Source: an uncultured Clostridia bacterium
GTDB taxonomy: Bacteria > Bacillota > Clostridia > Lachnospirales > UBA5962
Direction: 5' to 3'
Assembly: GCA_946481295.1 (NCBI GenBank)
Contig: CAMLLW010000007.1
Span: 1-62,830, forward strand
DNA length: 62,830 nucleotides
In this document: positions 43,801-54,065 of the stretch, piece by piece
Position numbering within the stretch: the stretch's first letter is position 1
Layout: every line of letters begins with the position of its first letter
Position numbers and translations under genes: made by a program
Notes under the pieces: model-generated
Told to the model about the DNA's origin: nothing
Database searches by the model: none
Seen by the model: only the letters and a program-made list of their open reading frames with translations

Positions 43801-45093
43801 ATGAGTTTTAAAAGTGAAAAAATAGAAGATAATAAAGTGAAAATTACTTTTTCAGTTACACCAGAAGAATTTGAAAAAGGTATTGAATTTGCTTATAAAA
43901 AAAATAAAAATGTTTTTAGCATGCAAGGATTTAGAAAAGGTAGAGTGCCTAGAAAAATAGTAGAAATGAATTATGGTAAAGAAGTATTTTATGAAGATGC
44001 TGTTAATTATATTTTACCAGATTTATATGAAAAGGCAATTGATGAATTAAAATTAGATATCGTTTCTCGTCCAGAAATAGATTTAAAAGAAGTTGCAGAA
44101 GAAGTTATTATCACTGCAGAAGTATATGTAAAACCAGAAGTAACAATTGATAAAGATGATTATATGAATGTTACATATAAAAAACAAGATTTAGAAGTAA
44201 CAGAAGAAGAAATTAATAAAGAATTAGATTCTGCTAGAGAACAAAATGCTAGAATTATATCTATTGATGATAAAGATAGAATCATTAAAGATGGAGATAT
44301 AGCTACAATAGATTTTGAAGGATTTATGGATGGTGTTGCTTTTGAAGGTGGTAAAGGTACAGACTATGATTTAACAATAGGTTCTAAAACTTTTATTGAC
44401 ACTTTTGAAGAACAAATAGTAGGACATAAATTAGGGGACGAATTAGAAGTAAATGTAACATTCCCAGAAAATTATGGTAAAAAAGAATTTGAAGGAAAAC
44501 CTGCTTTATTTAAAGTAAAAATTAAAGAAATTAAATCTAAAGAATTACCAGAATTAAATGATGATTTTGCTCAAGATGTTTCTGAATTTGATACTCTTGA
44601 AGAGTACAAAAATGACTTAAAAAGTCATATAGAAGAAAACAAATCTAAAAAAGCAAAATCTGAAAAAGAAAATGAAATAATAAACCAATTAATAGAAAAA
44701 GCAAAAATGGATGTTCCTAATGTTATGATAGAAAATCAAATTGATATGATGGTTAATGATTTTGCAAGACAAATACAATCTCAAGGTATTTCTCTAGAAA
44801 ATTATTTACAATATGTAGGACAAACAAAAGAAGCTTTAAGAGATATTTATAGAGAAAATGCAAGTATACAAGTTAAGGGTAGATTAGTTTTAGAAGCAAT
44901 TGCTAAAAGTCAAGACATTAAAGTAACAGATGAAGAATTTAATGAAGAAATAGATAGAATTGCAGAAACTTACGGTATGGAAAAAGAAAAAATTGTACAA
45001 ACTTTAAAAGAAGAAGATAAGAAAAATATAGAAGAAGATATTAAAATTAGAAAAACTTTAGATTTTGTATTAGAAAATGCTAAAGAAGCATAG
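43801..45093 (+). CDS. tig: Trigger factor
   Basis: A 430-residue ribosome-bound chaperone and prolyl isomerase. The ribosome-binding signature is 'FRKGRVPRKIVE' (about 43-54), the FKBP-like domain is about 150-245 ('GDIATIDFEGFMDG'), and the C-terminal chaperone arms are long helices. AGGAGG before the ATG. It heads tig-clpP-clpX, with a hairpin between tig and clpP. Confidence 0.97.
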   Translation: MSFKSEKIEDNKVKITFSVTPEEFEKGIEFAYKKNKNVFSMQGFRKGRVPRKIVEMNYGKEVFYEDAVNYILPDLYEKAIDELKLDIVSRPEIDLKEVAEEVIITAEVYVKPEVTIDKDDYMNVTYKKQDLEVTEEEINKELDSAREQNARIISIDDKDRIIKDGDIATIDFEGFMDGVAFEGGKGTDYDLTIGSKTFIDTFEEQIVGHKLGDELEVNVTFPENYGKKEFEGKPALFKVKIKEIKSKELPELNDDFAQDVSEFDTLEEYKNDLKSHIEENKSKKAKSEKENEIINQLIEKAKMDVPNVMIENQIDMMVNDFARQIQSQGISLENYLQYVGQTKEALRDIYRENASIQVKGRLVLEAIAKSQDIKVTDEEFNEEIDRIAETYGMEKEKIVQTLKEEDKKNIEEDIKIRKTLDFVLENAKEA

Positions 45094-45113
45094 TATGTAA
45101 AATTATTGTTTCT

Positions 45114-45149
45114 CCCCTTTTAGTTTAATATATAACTAAGAGGGGTTTT
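45114..45149 (+). terminator. Hairpin between tig and clpP
   Basis: CCCCTTTTAGTT (45114-45125) pairs with AACTAAGAGGGG (45134-45145), one G-U, and TTTTG follows. It probably reduces read-through from tig into clpP. Confidence 0.75.
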
Positions 45150-45190
45150 GAGTAAGTAAAAATGAAAAATAAATACTAGGAGGAGAAATT

Positions 45191-45778
45191 ATGGCATTAG
45201 TACCTTATGTTATAGAGCAAACTAGTAGAGGAGAAAGATCCTACGATATATATTCTAGATTATTAAAAGATAGAATTATATTTTTAAGTGATGAAGTTAA
45301 TGATGCAACAGCTAGTTTAATAGTTGCACAACTTTTATTTTTAGAGGCAGAAGACCCTGATAAAGATATTAATTTTTATATAAATAGTCCTGGTGGATCT
45401 GTAACAGCTGGATTAGCTATATATGATACAATGAGATATATAAAAGCAGATGTTTCAACTATTTGTGTTGGTATGGCTGCAAGTATGGGTGCATTTTTAT
45501 TAGCTGGTGGTCAAAAAGGTAAAAGATTTGCATTACCAAATTCAGAAATAATGATTCATCAACCACTTGGTGGAGCTAAAGGTCAAGCTACTGATATTCA
45601 AATTCATGCAGAGCGTATAATAAAACTTAAACAAGATTTAAATAGAATGCTTGCTGAAAATACAGGTAAACCTATAGATGTTGTAACACACGATACAGAA
45701 AGGGATAATTTTTTAACTGCAGAAGAAGCTAAAGATTATGGATTAATAGATTCTGTAATATCAGCACGTGTGAAATAA
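45191..45778 (+). CDS. clpP: ATP-dependent Clp protease proteolytic subunit ClpP
   Basis: A 195-residue serine protease forming the tetradecameric chamber. The catalytic Ser lies in '[11 protein letters not shown]', His in 'MIHQPLGG' and Asp in 'THDTERDNF'. Partners in this window are ClpX, next gene, and ClpC. AGGAGG before the ATG. 12 nt separate it from clpX. Confidence 0.97.
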   Translation: MALVPYVIEQTSRGERSYDIYSRLLKDRIIFLSDEVNDATASLIVAQLLFLEAEDPDKDINFYINSPGGSVTAGLAIYDTMRYIKADVSTICVGMAASMGAFLLAGGQKGKRFALPNSEIMIHQPLGGAKGQATDIQIHAERIIKLKQDLNRMLAENTGKPIDVVTHDTERDNFLTAEEAKDYGLIDSVISARVK

Positions 45779-45790
45779 GGAGATGGTTTA

Positions 45791-47086
45791 ATGGCATCAA
45801 AGTCAGACGATAAGAGACAATTATCTTGTTCTTTTTGTGGAAAAAAACAAGAGCAAGTAAAAAAATTAATAGCAGGGCCAGACGTATATATTTGTGATGA
45901 ATGTATAGATTTGTGTTATGATATTTTAGAAGATGATGTTAAAGAATATGAGGATTCTAATCAAGAAATTACAAAATTAAGTCCTAAAGAAATACATGAT
46001 AAGTTAGATGAATATGTAATAGGACAAGAAAGTGCTAAAAAAATTTTAGCAGTAGCTGTATATAATCATTATAAACGCATAACTTCTTTAGATTATAATG
46101 ACGATGTAGAAATTCAAAAAAGTAATATACTAGTATTAGGACCTACAGGTGTTGGTAAAACTTATTTAGCACAAACATTAGCAAAATTATTAAACGTACC
46201 TTTTGCTATTGCAGATGCAACTTCTTTAACAGAGGCAGGATATGTTGGTGAAGATGTTGAAAACATTTTATTAAAACTTATTCAGGCAGCTGATTATGAT
46301 ATAGAACGTGCTCAAAATGGAATTATATATATAGATGAAATAGATAAAATATCTAGAAAAGCTGATAACCCATCAATAACAAGAGATGTAAGTGGTGAAG
46401 GTGTTCAACAAGCACTTTTAAAAATTTTAGAAGGTACTGTTGCTTCTGTACCACCACAAGGTGGAAGAAAACATCCTCATCAAGATTTTATTCAAATAGA
46501 TACAACTAATATTTTATTTATTTGTGGTGGAGCTTTTGTTGGAATAGATAAAATAATAGAAGAAAGATTAAACAAAAAAGTTATTGGATTTGGTGCAGAA
46601 ACTAGAAGTAAAAAAGATCATAAACCTAGAGAAATCTTAAAACAAGTGTTACCACAAGACTTACAAAAATTTGGATTAATATCAGAATTAATTGGTAGAT
46701 TACCAGTTGTAGTTACACTTGATGATTTAGATGAATCAGCATTAATCGATATTTTAGTAAAGCCTAAAAATGCAATTATTAAACAATATCAATATTTATT
46801 TGAATTTGATGATGTATATTTAGAATTTGAAGAAGATTCTTTAAAAGAAATTGCCAAAATGGCTATAAATAGAGAAACAGGTGCTAGAGGATTACGTTCA
46901 ATAGTAGAATCTTTTATGCTTGATATAATGTATGATATACCGTCAAACGAAACTATAGAGAAGGTAATTATTACTGCAGAAACTGTAAAAGGTAATGAAC
47001 CTCCAAAGATAATTTATAATGAAAAAAGAAAACCTATTCAACATAAAAGAAAAAGTATAAGAAATAAAAATATATCTGCAAGTTAA
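45791..47086 (+). CDS. clpX: ATP-dependent Clp protease ATP-binding subunit ClpX
   Basis: A 431-residue AAA+ unfoldase. N-terminal C4 zinc domain (CSFCGKK...CDECIDLC), Walker A GPTGVGKT, Walker B 'IIYIDEIDK', and the IGF-type ClpP loop 'KVIGFGAE'. It delivers tmRNA-tagged proteins to ClpP. AAGGAG ahead of the ATG; ends at a terminator. Confidence 0.97.
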   Translation: MASKSDDKRQLSCSFCGKKQEQVKKLIAGPDVYICDECIDLCYDILEDDVKEYEDSNQEITKLSPKEIHDKLDEYVIGQESAKKILAVAVYNHYKRITSLDYNDDVEIQKSNILVLGPTGVGKTYLAQTLAKLLNVPFAIADATSLTEAGYVGEDVENILLKLIQAADYDIERAQNGIIYIDEIDKISRKADNPSITRDVSGEGVQQALLKILEGTVASVPPQGGRKHPHQDFIQIDTTNILFICGGAFVGIDKIIEERLNKKVIGFGAETRSKKDHKPREILKQVLPQDLQKFGLISELIGRLPVVVTLDDLDESALIDILVKPKNAIIKQYQYLFEFDDVYLEFEEDSLKEIAKMAINRETGARGLRSIVESFMLDIMYDIPSNETIEKVIITAETVKGNEPPKIIYNEKRKPIQHKRKSIRNKNISAS

Positions 47087-47113
47087 AACAAGGATTAAAA
47101 ATCCTTGTTTTTC
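47086..47113 (+). terminator. clpX terminator
   Basis: AAACAAGGAT (47086-47095) / ATCCTTGTTT (47101-47110), 5-nt loop, then TTTC. It overlaps the clpX stop codon. Confidence 0.85.
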
Positions 47114-47145
47114 AATTTTAATAAATATAATGAAATTATAGATTC

Positions 47146-47174
47146 TTGTAAAAGATTTTTTAGTATGATAATAT
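47146..47174 (+). promoter_or_regulatory. Sigma-A promoter of guaB
   Basis: TTGTAA (47146-47151), 17-nt spacer, TAATAT (47169-47174), about 33 nt before the guaB ATG. No room for a purine riboswitch. Confidence 0.6.
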
Positions 47175-47207
47175 TTAAAAAATTACAAGTTGATTTAGGA
47201 GGTAATT

Positions 47208-48662
47208 ATGAAAAAAGTAGTTAAAGAAGGATTAACATTTGATGATGTTTTATTAGTACCTCAAGAATCTGATGTTTTGCCAGAAGATGTAGATATTTCT
47301 ACTAATCTAACAAAAGATATTATTCTAAAAGCACCTATTATTAGCTCTGCTATGGATACTGTTACAGAATCAAAAATGGCTATAGCTTTAGCAAGACAAG
47401 GTGGCATTGGTATTATTCATAGAAATATGTCTATAGAAGATCAAGCTACTGAAGTAGATAGGGTAAAGCGTTCAGAATATGGAGTAATAACAGATCCATT
47501 TTTCTTAGGCCCTAATAATTATCTATATGAAGCAGATGAGCTTATGGAAAGATATCGTATTTCTGGAGTACCTATCACAGAAGCAGGAAAACTAATAGGA
47601 ATAATTACTAATAGAGATTTACGTTTTGAAACAGATCATAGAAAAAAAATATATGAAGTTATGACGAGAGAAAACTTAATAACTGTTCCTGTTGGTACTA
47701 CAGTAGAAGAAGCTAAAGAAATATTAACAAAGTATAAAATAGAAAAATTACCTATTGTTGATGATAATGGTGATCTTAAAGGATTAATAACTATAAAAGA
47801 TATAGAAAAAACTATAAAATATCCAAATTCTGCGAAAGATAGTCAAGGTAGACTTTTAGTTGGAGCAGCTGTTGGAGATAGTTTTGATATTTTTGATAGA
47901 ATAGAAGCTCTTATAGATGCAAAAGTAGATATTATATGTATAGATTCTATGCATGGACATTTTAAGAATTTTTTACATACTATAAAAAAAATAAAAACTA
48001 CTTTTCCAAATTTACCTATAATGGCCGGTGATGTTGTAACAGCTAATGGGGCAAGAGCAATTATAGAAGCAGGTGCTGACTGTATAAAGGTTGGTATGGG
48101 GGCAGGATCTGTTTGTACAACTAGAATTGTTTCTGGAGTAGGGGTTGCTCAATTTACAGCAATTAATGATTGTTTTAATGTTGCTAGAGAATATAATATT
48201 CCTATAATTAGTGATGGTGGTATTAAGTTTTCTGGAGATATTACAAAAGCTATAGGAGCTGGAGCAAATGCAGTTGTAATAGGCAGTCTTTTTGTTGGTT
48301 CAGATGAAAGTCCTAGCGAGATTCAATTATATCAAGGAAGAAAATATAAATTATATAGGGGTATAAGAACTTTAATAGATGATGATAAAAATTTACATTC
48401 ACATAATTTAAAGAAAGACGTTAAGAAATTTATATTAGATGGTGTAGAAGGAAGAATTGGTTACAATGGGCCAGTAAAAGATGTTATTTTACAATTAATT
48501 TGGGGACTTAAAGCTGGAATGAGTTATTGTGGAGCAAGAAATGTTAATGAACTTATAGAAACTGCTGAATTTATGAAAATATCAGAAGCAGTTCTTAGAG
48601 AAAGTCACCCACATGATATAAGTATAACAAAAGAAAGCCCTAATTATAGTGTAGAATATTAA
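47208..48662 (+). CDS. guaB: IMP dehydrogenase
   Basis: Oxidises IMP to XMP with NAD, the committed step to GMP. It has 484 residues. The catalytic loop is 'GSVCTTRIVSGVG' with the nucleophilic Cys, the flap carries 'LYRGIRTL', and a CBS pair is inserted at about 95-205 ('MTRENLITVPVGTTVEEA'). GGAGG before the ATG. Monocistronic between promoter and terminator. Confidence 0.97.
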   Translation: MKKVVKEGLTFDDVLLVPQESDVLPEDVDISTNLTKDIILKAPIISSAMDTVTESKMAIALARQGGIGIIHRNMSIEDQATEVDRVKRSEYGVITDPFFLGPNNYLYEADELMERYRISGVPITEAGKLIGIITNRDLRFETDHRKKIYEVMTRENLITVPVGTTVEEAKEILTKYKIEKLPIVDDNGDLKGLITIKDIEKTIKYPNSAKDSQGRLLVGAAVGDSFDIFDRIEALIDAKVDIICIDSMHGHFKNFLHTIKKIKTTFPNLPIMAGDVVTANGARAIIEAGADCIKVGMGAGSVCTTRIVSGVGVAQFTAINDCFNVAREYNIPIISDGGIKFSGDITKAIGAGANAVVIGSLFVGSDESPSEIQLYQGRKYKLYRGIRTLIDDDKNLHSHNLKKDVKKFILDGVEGRIGYNGPVKDVILQLIWGLKAGMSYCGARNVNELIETAEFMKISEAVLRESHPHDISITKESPNYSVEY

Positions 48663-48714
48663 AAGAATTGATAATATTATTGTTTTTAACAATATATATT
48701 ATCAATTCTTTTTT
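48661..48714 (+). terminator. guaB terminator
   Basis: AAAGAATTGATAATAT and ATATTATCAATTCTTT form a long stem with an inner ATTGTT/AACAAT pairing, followed by TTTT. It starts at the stop codon. Confidence 0.85.
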
Positions 48715-48988
48715 ACAAAATTTAAAATAAGATTTATAATTTTAAAATTAATAGTAAATAATATATAAGGATTCTTATACAATTTAATTATACATATAAG
48801 TGTTAACATAGTAAATATTTTTATAAATATTTATTTTAAAAAAACATAAATATTATTTTATATATTATCTTTACACTATAATTTGACATTTAATTATAGC
48901 TATATTTGTTTATAAGGATACTATAAATTTTTATTATTATATGTTACAATTAATTTGTTTGAAAGTTTTTTTAGAAAGAGGAACATAC
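48715..48988. other. Gene-free region upstream of rnz
   Basis: Nothing recognisable apart from promoter-like boxes (a TTGACA at about 48892 without a well-spaced -10, and a TATAAT near 48886). AT-rich. Confidence 0.45.
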
Positions 48989-49912
48989 ATGTTAGATATA
49001 GCACTTTTAGGTACTAGTGGTATGATGCCATTACCAAATAGATTTCTTACATCGATGTTATGTCGTATAAAAGGTAGATTATTAATTATAGATTGTGGTG
49101 AAGGTACTCAAGTAGCCCTCAAAAATATTGGTTGGGGGTTTAAAAATATAGACGTTATATGTTTTACTCATTTTCATGCAGATCATATAGCAGGTCTTCC
49201 AGGGTTATTATTAACTATTGGAAATGCTGGTAGAACTGAAGATATAGTTATTATAGGTCCAGAAGGAGTAAAAGAAGTTGTAGAAAGTCTATGTATAATA
49301 GCTAAAGAATTACCATTTAATATAATTTTTAAAGAAATAGATGATTTAGATAACGGTAAAATAAAAATAAAGGATTTTAATATAGAAGCTTTAGAAGTAG
49401 AACATAGTATGAAATGCTATGCATATAATGTTATTCTAAAAAGAAAAGGAAAATTTGATGTAAAAAAAGCTATAAAATTAGATATTCCAAAAAAGATATG
49501 GTCTATTTTACAAAAAGAAAATTCTATAGAATATAATAATAAAATATATACAGATGATATGGTTTTAGGACAAGAACGTAGAGGAATTAAAATTTCTTAC
49601 TGTACAGATACTAGACCTGTAGAAACAATAAGTGATTTTATTAAAAATGCAGATTTATTTATATGTGAAGGCATATATGGAGAAAATGATAAAATAAAAA
49701 AAGCAAAACAATATAAACATATGATATATAGTGAAGCTGCAACACTTGCATATAATGGAAAAGTATCTGAAATGTGGTTAACACATTATAGTCCTAGTCT
49801 TACAAATCCTGAAGAATTTTTATATATAGCACAAGATATATTTCCTAAATCTTATTGTGGATATGATGGAAAAATTTCTTCTTTTCAATTTATAGAGGAA
49901 GAAAATAAATAA
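48989..49912 (+). CDS. rnz: Ribonuclease Z
   Basis: A metallo-beta-lactamase-fold tRNA 3' endonuclease of about 307 residues. The metal site is 'FTHFHADHIAGLPG' (HxHxDH), with later ligands in 'CTDTRP' and 'THYSPS'. The family N-terminus is seen at the ATG 48989 (MLDIALLGTSGMMPLPNRF), with AGAGGA upstream; the longer frame from 48941 has no ribosome-binding site. Needed for tRNAs without encoded CCA, such as the two at the window start. Confidence 0.94.
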   Translation: MLDIALLGTSGMMPLPNRFLTSMLCRIKGRLLIIDCGEGTQVALKNIGWGFKNIDVICFTHFHADHIAGLPGLLLTIGNAGRTEDIVIIGPEGVKEVVESLCIIAKELPFNIIFKEIDDLDNGKIKIKDFNIEALEVEHSMKCYAYNVILKRKGKFDVKKAIKLDIPKKIWSILQKENSIEYNNKIYTDDMVLGQERRGIKISYCTDTRPVETISDFIKNADLFICEGIYGENDKIKKAKQYKHMIYSEAATLAYNGKVSEMWLTHYSPSLTNPEEFLYIAQDIFPKSYCGYDGKISSFQFIEEENK

Positions 49913-50158
49913 GTTGATAAATTAAAATAAAGTATTATATAATTATATAAATTAATAAATAAATAATTGATAATTATCTGATTATTAAATTAAATAAGTG
50001 TATAATTTCGATTAGTTTATAAATTTTATATAAAAATTTAATAATATAAGAGAGATTAAAGGTTATTTTAAAATAATCTTTTTTTTATTAGTATGTGCTA
50101 AATTTTAAAAAAAATGTTATATTTAGTCATAACAACTTTGTAAGGGAGGTAAATTATA

Positions 50159-51178
50159 ATGAAAAAAGATATATTAGTTTTAGGTATAGAAACATCATGC
50201 GATGAAACTTCTGTGGCAGTTGTTAAAAATGGAAGAGAAATATTGTCAAATGTAATTTTATCACAAATAGATATACATAAACAATTTGGAGGAGTTGTAC
50301 CTGAAATAGCTTCTAGAAATCATTTAGATGTTATAAGTCAAGTAATAGATAAAGCATTAGAGGATATAAATTTATCATTAGATGATATAGATGTAATAGC
50401 TACAACATATGGGCCAGGATTAGTTGGAGCTTTATTAGTAGGTATGTCATATGGTAAATCATTAAGTTATGCTTTAAATAAGCCATTAGTTGGTGTAAAT
50501 CATATAGAAGGACATATATGTGCAAATTATTTAGAGCATAAAGAATTAGAACCACCATTTATAGCATTAGTTGTTTCTGGTGGGCATACACATTTAATAT
50601 TAGTTTCTGACTATGGTAAATATAAAATTTTAGGTAGAACAAGAGATGATGCTGTTGGTGAAGCATATGATAAAGTTGCAAGAGCAATAGGATTAAGTTA
50701 TCCAGGTGGACCTAAAATAGATAATTTATCTAATTTAGGTGATAAATATGCAATAAAATTTCCTAAACCTATGTTAGAACCAGATAGTTTAGATTTTAGT
50801 TTTAGTGGTTTGAAATCATTTGTTTTAAATTTTATAAATAATTGTAAAATGAAAGAAATAGATTTTAAAAATGAAGATATAGCAGCAGGTTTTCAAAATG
50901 TTGTTGTAGATATACTATCTACAAAAGCTATAAAAGCTTGCGAATTATTTAATATTAATAAGTTAGTATTAGCTGGGGGTGTAGCTTCTAATAGTGGTTT
51001 AAGACTTAAAATGAAAGAAGAATGTGAAAAGAAATCTTTAGAATTATATTTTCCTAATAAAATATTATGTACAGATAATGCTGCTATGATAGCTAGTTCT
51101 GGATATTATAATTTTATTATGGGAAAGAGAGATTCATTAAATTTAAATGCATCTCCTAATTTAAAATTAGAAGTATAA
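50159..51178 (+). CDS. tsaD: tRNA N6-adenosine threonylcarbamoyltransferase TsaD
   Basis: A 339-residue ASKHA-fold enzyme that finishes t6A-37 in tRNAs reading ANN codons, with TsaB, TsaC and TsaE. Metal site '[13 protein letters not shown]' (two His), nucleotide motifs '[15 protein letters not shown]' and '[11 protein letters not shown]', and '[12 protein letters not shown]'. GGGAGG before the ATG. Confidence 0.97.
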   Translation: MKKDILVLGIETSCDETSVAVVKNGREILSNVILSQIDIHKQFGGVVPEIASRNHLDVISQVIDKALEDINLSLDDIDVIATTYGPGLVGALLVGMSYGKSLSYALNKPLVGVNHIEGHICANYLEHKELEPPFIALVVSGGHTHLILVSDYGKYKILGRTRDDAVGEAYDKVARAIGLSYPGGPKIDNLSNLGDKYAIKFPKPMLEPDSLDFSFSGLKSFVLNFINNCKMKEIDFKNEDIAAGFQNVVVDILSTKAIKACELFNINKLVLAGGVASNSGLRLKMKEECEKKSLELYFPNKILCTDNAAMIASSGYYNFIMGKRDSLNLNASPNLKLEV

Positions 51179-51277
51179 ACTATTTAATTTATATACTATT
51201 ATATATTTATAAATATAAAAAATTGAATATTAGATTTAAATTATAAATTTTAAATATAAATATTAATTAAATTTGGG

Positions 51278-51365
51278 AAGGAGAAAATTATCAAGATTAG
51301 CAATATTATAGAACTTTTATAATAAATATATTTCTATAAAATTTTGATAATTTGTAAATAGTATG
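51278..51365 (+). promoter_or_regulatory. Structured leader: Shine-Dalgarno and start codon separated by a hairpin
   Basis: The only good ribosome-binding site, AAGGAG (51278-51283), is 79 nt before the ATG (51363). Between them AAATTATCAAGATT (51285-51298) pairs with 51340-51353 (one G-U), a 7-nt bulge follows, and TTATAGAA (51306-51313) pairs with TTCTATAA (51332-51339). Folded, the hairpin leaves 1 nt plus 9 nt between the site and ATG, a normal distance. Confidence 0.6.
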
Positions 51366-52160
51366 GAGCAAATATTAAAAGAAGAAGAGCAGTTATTAAA
51401 AGATTTACCAGTAATGTCATTTTTCGTTTCTATTGAAAGTAAAAAGATTATAGCAAATAATAGTTTTATAGATAATTTTGTAGGTTATAAAGTAAATAAT
51501 ATTTTATTTTCCGATATTTTTAAATCTAATGAAAATGATTATCTATTTAAAGAAATAACTGAAAATAATACACCTCAAAAAAGATTATATCATTTAGAAA
51601 ATGGTAAATTTATTTTACTCTATGCAAAAAAATACAATAAATCATTAATTATATTTTTAGGAATAGATCTATTAGATGCAAAAAAAGAGAGAGATAATAT
51701 TATTGCACAAAAAGATGTAGAATTAGAAATATCAAAAAAGGAATCTGTCTTATTGTTTTTAGATGAATGTATTTTAAATGCTAAACAAAAGTATTTTAAT
51801 TTTAGTATAGCGTATATAGTTATAGATAATGAACAAGCTATATTAGAAGAAGATATAAAAGAATACATAAAATTTATAGTTTCTATAATAAAAAAATCTA
51901 TAAGAAATACAGATATGATAGGTATGCTAACAAAAACAGAATATATTATAATTTTTCCTAATTGTCCTATACAAATAATGAATGAGGTTTTAAATACAAT
52001 AGAGAAAAAATTTAAATTTTTAAATCTAACTTCTAATATTCATAATCCATTTAAAATGGAATATGAAACATTATTTTATAATGGTAAAAAACATTTTAAT
52101 TCTTATCAAATTATAGATAAATTAAAAAATAATTTAAAAGAAAAAAAAGCCTTAAAATAA
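51363..52160 (+). CDS. Protein with PAS-like and degenerate GGDEF domains
   Basis: A 265-residue soluble protein. Residues 15-105 look PAS-like. A coiled segment (105-130) leads to a GGDEF-like fold: 'FSIAYIVIDN', 'IKKSIRNTDMIG' and 'TEYIIIFPNC' follow the usual order LxxDID, RxxD and GGDEFxxxxP. The GGDEF signature itself is LTKTE (189-193), so it should not make c-di-GMP. It may act as a receptor or regulator. The ATG has no adjacent ribosome-binding site (see the leader). Family assignment is my inference. Confidence 0.6.
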   Translation: MEQILKEEEQLLKDLPVMSFFVSIESKKIIANNSFIDNFVGYKVNNILFSDIFKSNENDYLFKEITENNTPQKRLYHLENGKFILLYAKKYNKSLIIFLGIDLLDAKKERDNIIAQKDVELEISKKESVLLFLDECILNAKQKYFNFSIAYIVIDNEQAILEEDIKEYIKFIVSIIKKSIRNTDMIGMLTKTEYIIIFPNCPIQIMNEVLNTIEKKFKFLNLTSNIHNPFKMEYETLFYNGKKHFNSYQIIDKLKNNLKEKKALK

Positions 52161-52173
52161 AAAGGCTTTTTAT
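52141..52173. terminator. Bidirectional terminator
   Basis: AAAAAGCCTT (52144-52153) / AAGGCTTTTT (52162-52171) with 8-nt loop, A-run before and T-rich after. Shared by the GGDEF-like gene and the convergent SDR gene. Confidence 0.85.
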
Positions 52174-52176
52174 ATT

Positions 52177-52905
52177 TTAAATTATTCCTCCATCTACACC
52201 AATTATTTGTCCAGTTATATAATTAGCTTCATCTGATGCTAAAAAATATGCTAAATTAGCTATTTCTTCGGTCTCTCCTAATCTACAAAGTGGAATTTCT
52301 TCTATTAATGAGTTTTTTTCATAATCTGATAACCAATTATTCATATCTGTATTTATTACACCACATGAGATTGCATTAACATTTATATTAGATGGACCTA
52401 ATTCTTTAGCTAAAGCTTTAGTAAATGAATTTACAGCACCTTTTGTAGAAGAATAAACCACTTCACAAGAAGCACCTACATTTCCCCAAATAGATGAAAT
52501 ATTTATTATTTTACCACTTTTTTTTTCTAACATATAAGGAATTACTAGGTGAGAACAGTTTAATACTGAAATAAAATTATTTTTAATTATAGTATCCCAT
52601 TCGTCTGGTGTATTTAAATTAAATGGTTTCCATAAACTTATCCCAGCATTATTTATTAGTATATCGATTGATCCAAATGTATTTTTTATTTTTTCCATCA
52701 TATTTTTACATTCATCATAAATTGAAACATCTGCTTGTATAGCTAATATATTTTTATTGCTAAATTTATTTATTTGATCTTCTAATAAATTTAAATTATT
52801 TTTACAATTTATAACTACATTAAAATTATTATTTATAAATTTTTCACTTATAGCTTTTCCAATACCACGACTAGAACCTGTTATTAAGACTGTTTTATTT
52901 TTCAT
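52177..52905 (-). CDS. Short-chain dehydrogenase/reductase (FabG/YmfI-like)
   Basis: A 242-residue SDR. NAD(P) motif TGSSRGIGKA (residues 9-18), 'NNAGIS' at about 89-94, and the catalytic set Ser-Tyr-Lys in 'ISSIWG...YSSTKGA'. The segment 'SSIWGNVGASCEVVYS' resembles the YmfI-type EF-P 5-aminopentanone reductase more than classical FabG. 'GVDGGII' ends the protein. No efp or fatty-acid genes lie nearby, so the substrate stays open. Confidence 0.82.
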   Translation of the reverse strand: MKNKTVLITGSSRGIGKAISEKFINNNFNVVINCKNNLNLLEDQINKFSNKNILAIQADVSIYDECKNMMEKIKNTFGSIDILINNAGISLWKPFNLNTPDEWDTIIKNNFISVLNCSHLVIPYMLEKKSGKIINISSIWGNVGASCEVVYSSTKGAVNSFTKALAKELGPSNINVNAISCGVINTDMNNWLSDYEKNSLIEEIPLCRLGETEEIANLAYFLASDEANYITGQIIGVDGGII

Positions 52906-53046
52906 AGTATAACCTTCCTAAAAGAATAATTGTTAATTATAATAACATTTTATTGAAAAGTTTAAAAGAATGTAAAAATTTTATTTTGAATAAAATTTAT
53001 ATTAATATATAATCTAGATATAATAATTTTGGGAGGATTGATTTTT

Positions 53047-53865
53047 TTGTATGACGAGATAAAAAACAAAAGATTAAATTTCATTTCTATATTTAAATAT
53101 AGTTTTGATTTTATTAAAAATAATTTAGGAACATTTATTTTTTTAATATTATTAGGTGTTATATTAGATTTATCTTATAAATATTTATATACGAATGTAT
53201 ATCCTGAATTATATGTAGAGTACTTATATGGTAATAGTGATAATTTATTAAATGGTATAATGACTTTTCTATTTTTATGTTTACTTTTATTTATAATAAG
53301 AATATCTACATATACATTATTAAAAATAAAATTTAAATATACAGTAGAAAATATATATATAGATAAAAATGTATTTTTTAAAGATATTTTAAAGATTATA
53401 TTTAAAGTTATTATGTGTTTAATGTTTGGATTTATATATATTCTTACTTATGGATTTTTAATATCTATATTATTTAGTATATTGGATATTTTTTTAAATT
53501 TAACTAATTATATGTTTATTACTATAGTAACATTAATTTTTATTATATTAGGTATATTTTTATGGTTAAAATTATTTTTTATATCTAATGGTCCTATATT
53601 ATTATCAGGTAATAGTTTTAATATATTTAAAGAAACTATTAATATAAGCAGAAACAATAAGAAATATATATTTTTATGGATATTAATTTTAATTATTATA
53701 GATTTTATATTAATTTTAATACAAAATACTGCATTTATTAAATTAGATAATAATTTTGTTTTTATTATAGAATCTATAATTAGCAAAATTGCAGCTATAT
53801 ATTTATCACTATGTAATTTTATATTATTTTATAATATTTATTATTTATTTAAAAAAGAAAATTAG
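53047..53865 (+). CDS. Polytopic membrane protein, unknown function
   Basis: A protein of about 272 residues with some six hydrophobic helices and no charged catalytic motif. It starts with a cytoplasmic 'YDEIKNKRLNFISIFKYSFDF' segment. It resembles glycerophosphodiester-phosphodiesterase-like or DUF975-type membrane proteins only in topology; I do not recognise the family. The TTG at 53047 is 10 nt after GGGAGG; the TTG at 53029 would lie before that site. Confidence 0.65.
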   Translation: MYDEIKNKRLNFISIFKYSFDFIKNNLGTFIFLILLGVILDLSYKYLYTNVYPELYVEYLYGNSDNLLNGIMTFLFLCLLLFIIRISTYTLLKIKFKYTVENIYIDKNVFFKDILKIIFKVIMCLMFGFIYILTYGFLISILFSILDIFLNLTNYMFITIVTLIFIILGIFLWLKLFFISNGPILLSGNSFNIFKETINISRNNKKYIFLWILILIIIDFILILIQNTAFIKLDNNFVFIIESIISKIAAIYLSLCNFILFYNIYYLFKKEN

Positions 53866-53866
53866 T

Positions 53867-53916
53867 AAAACCTAGTTTTATAAAATTAAAGTTTTATAAA
53901 ACTAGGTTTTTTATTT
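53867..53916 (+). terminator. Terminator after the membrane protein gene
   Basis: Perfect 19-bp stem, arms 53867-53885 and 53892-53910 (AAAACCTAG...CTAGGTTTT), 6-nt loop, then TTATTT. Confidence 0.88.
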
Positions 53917-54065
53917 AATTTATAAATATTATATATAATAATTTGGCTAATCCATAAATATAATTAGTAATCAAGATATATAAATTTTTAAAAATAAATC
54001 ATATTTTGGAAAAAATGTTATACTTTACTTTATTATCAAAATAATATATAATTTGCATATCAATT

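Noticed and set aside
47101-47207. Possible purine riboswitch before guaB
   Set aside because: The gap is only about 120 nt and mostly terminator plus promoter; no purine aptamer blocks are present.
53508-53786. 92-codon antisense frame in the membrane protein gene
   Set aside because: A hydrophobic shadow of transmembrane codons on the opposite strand.
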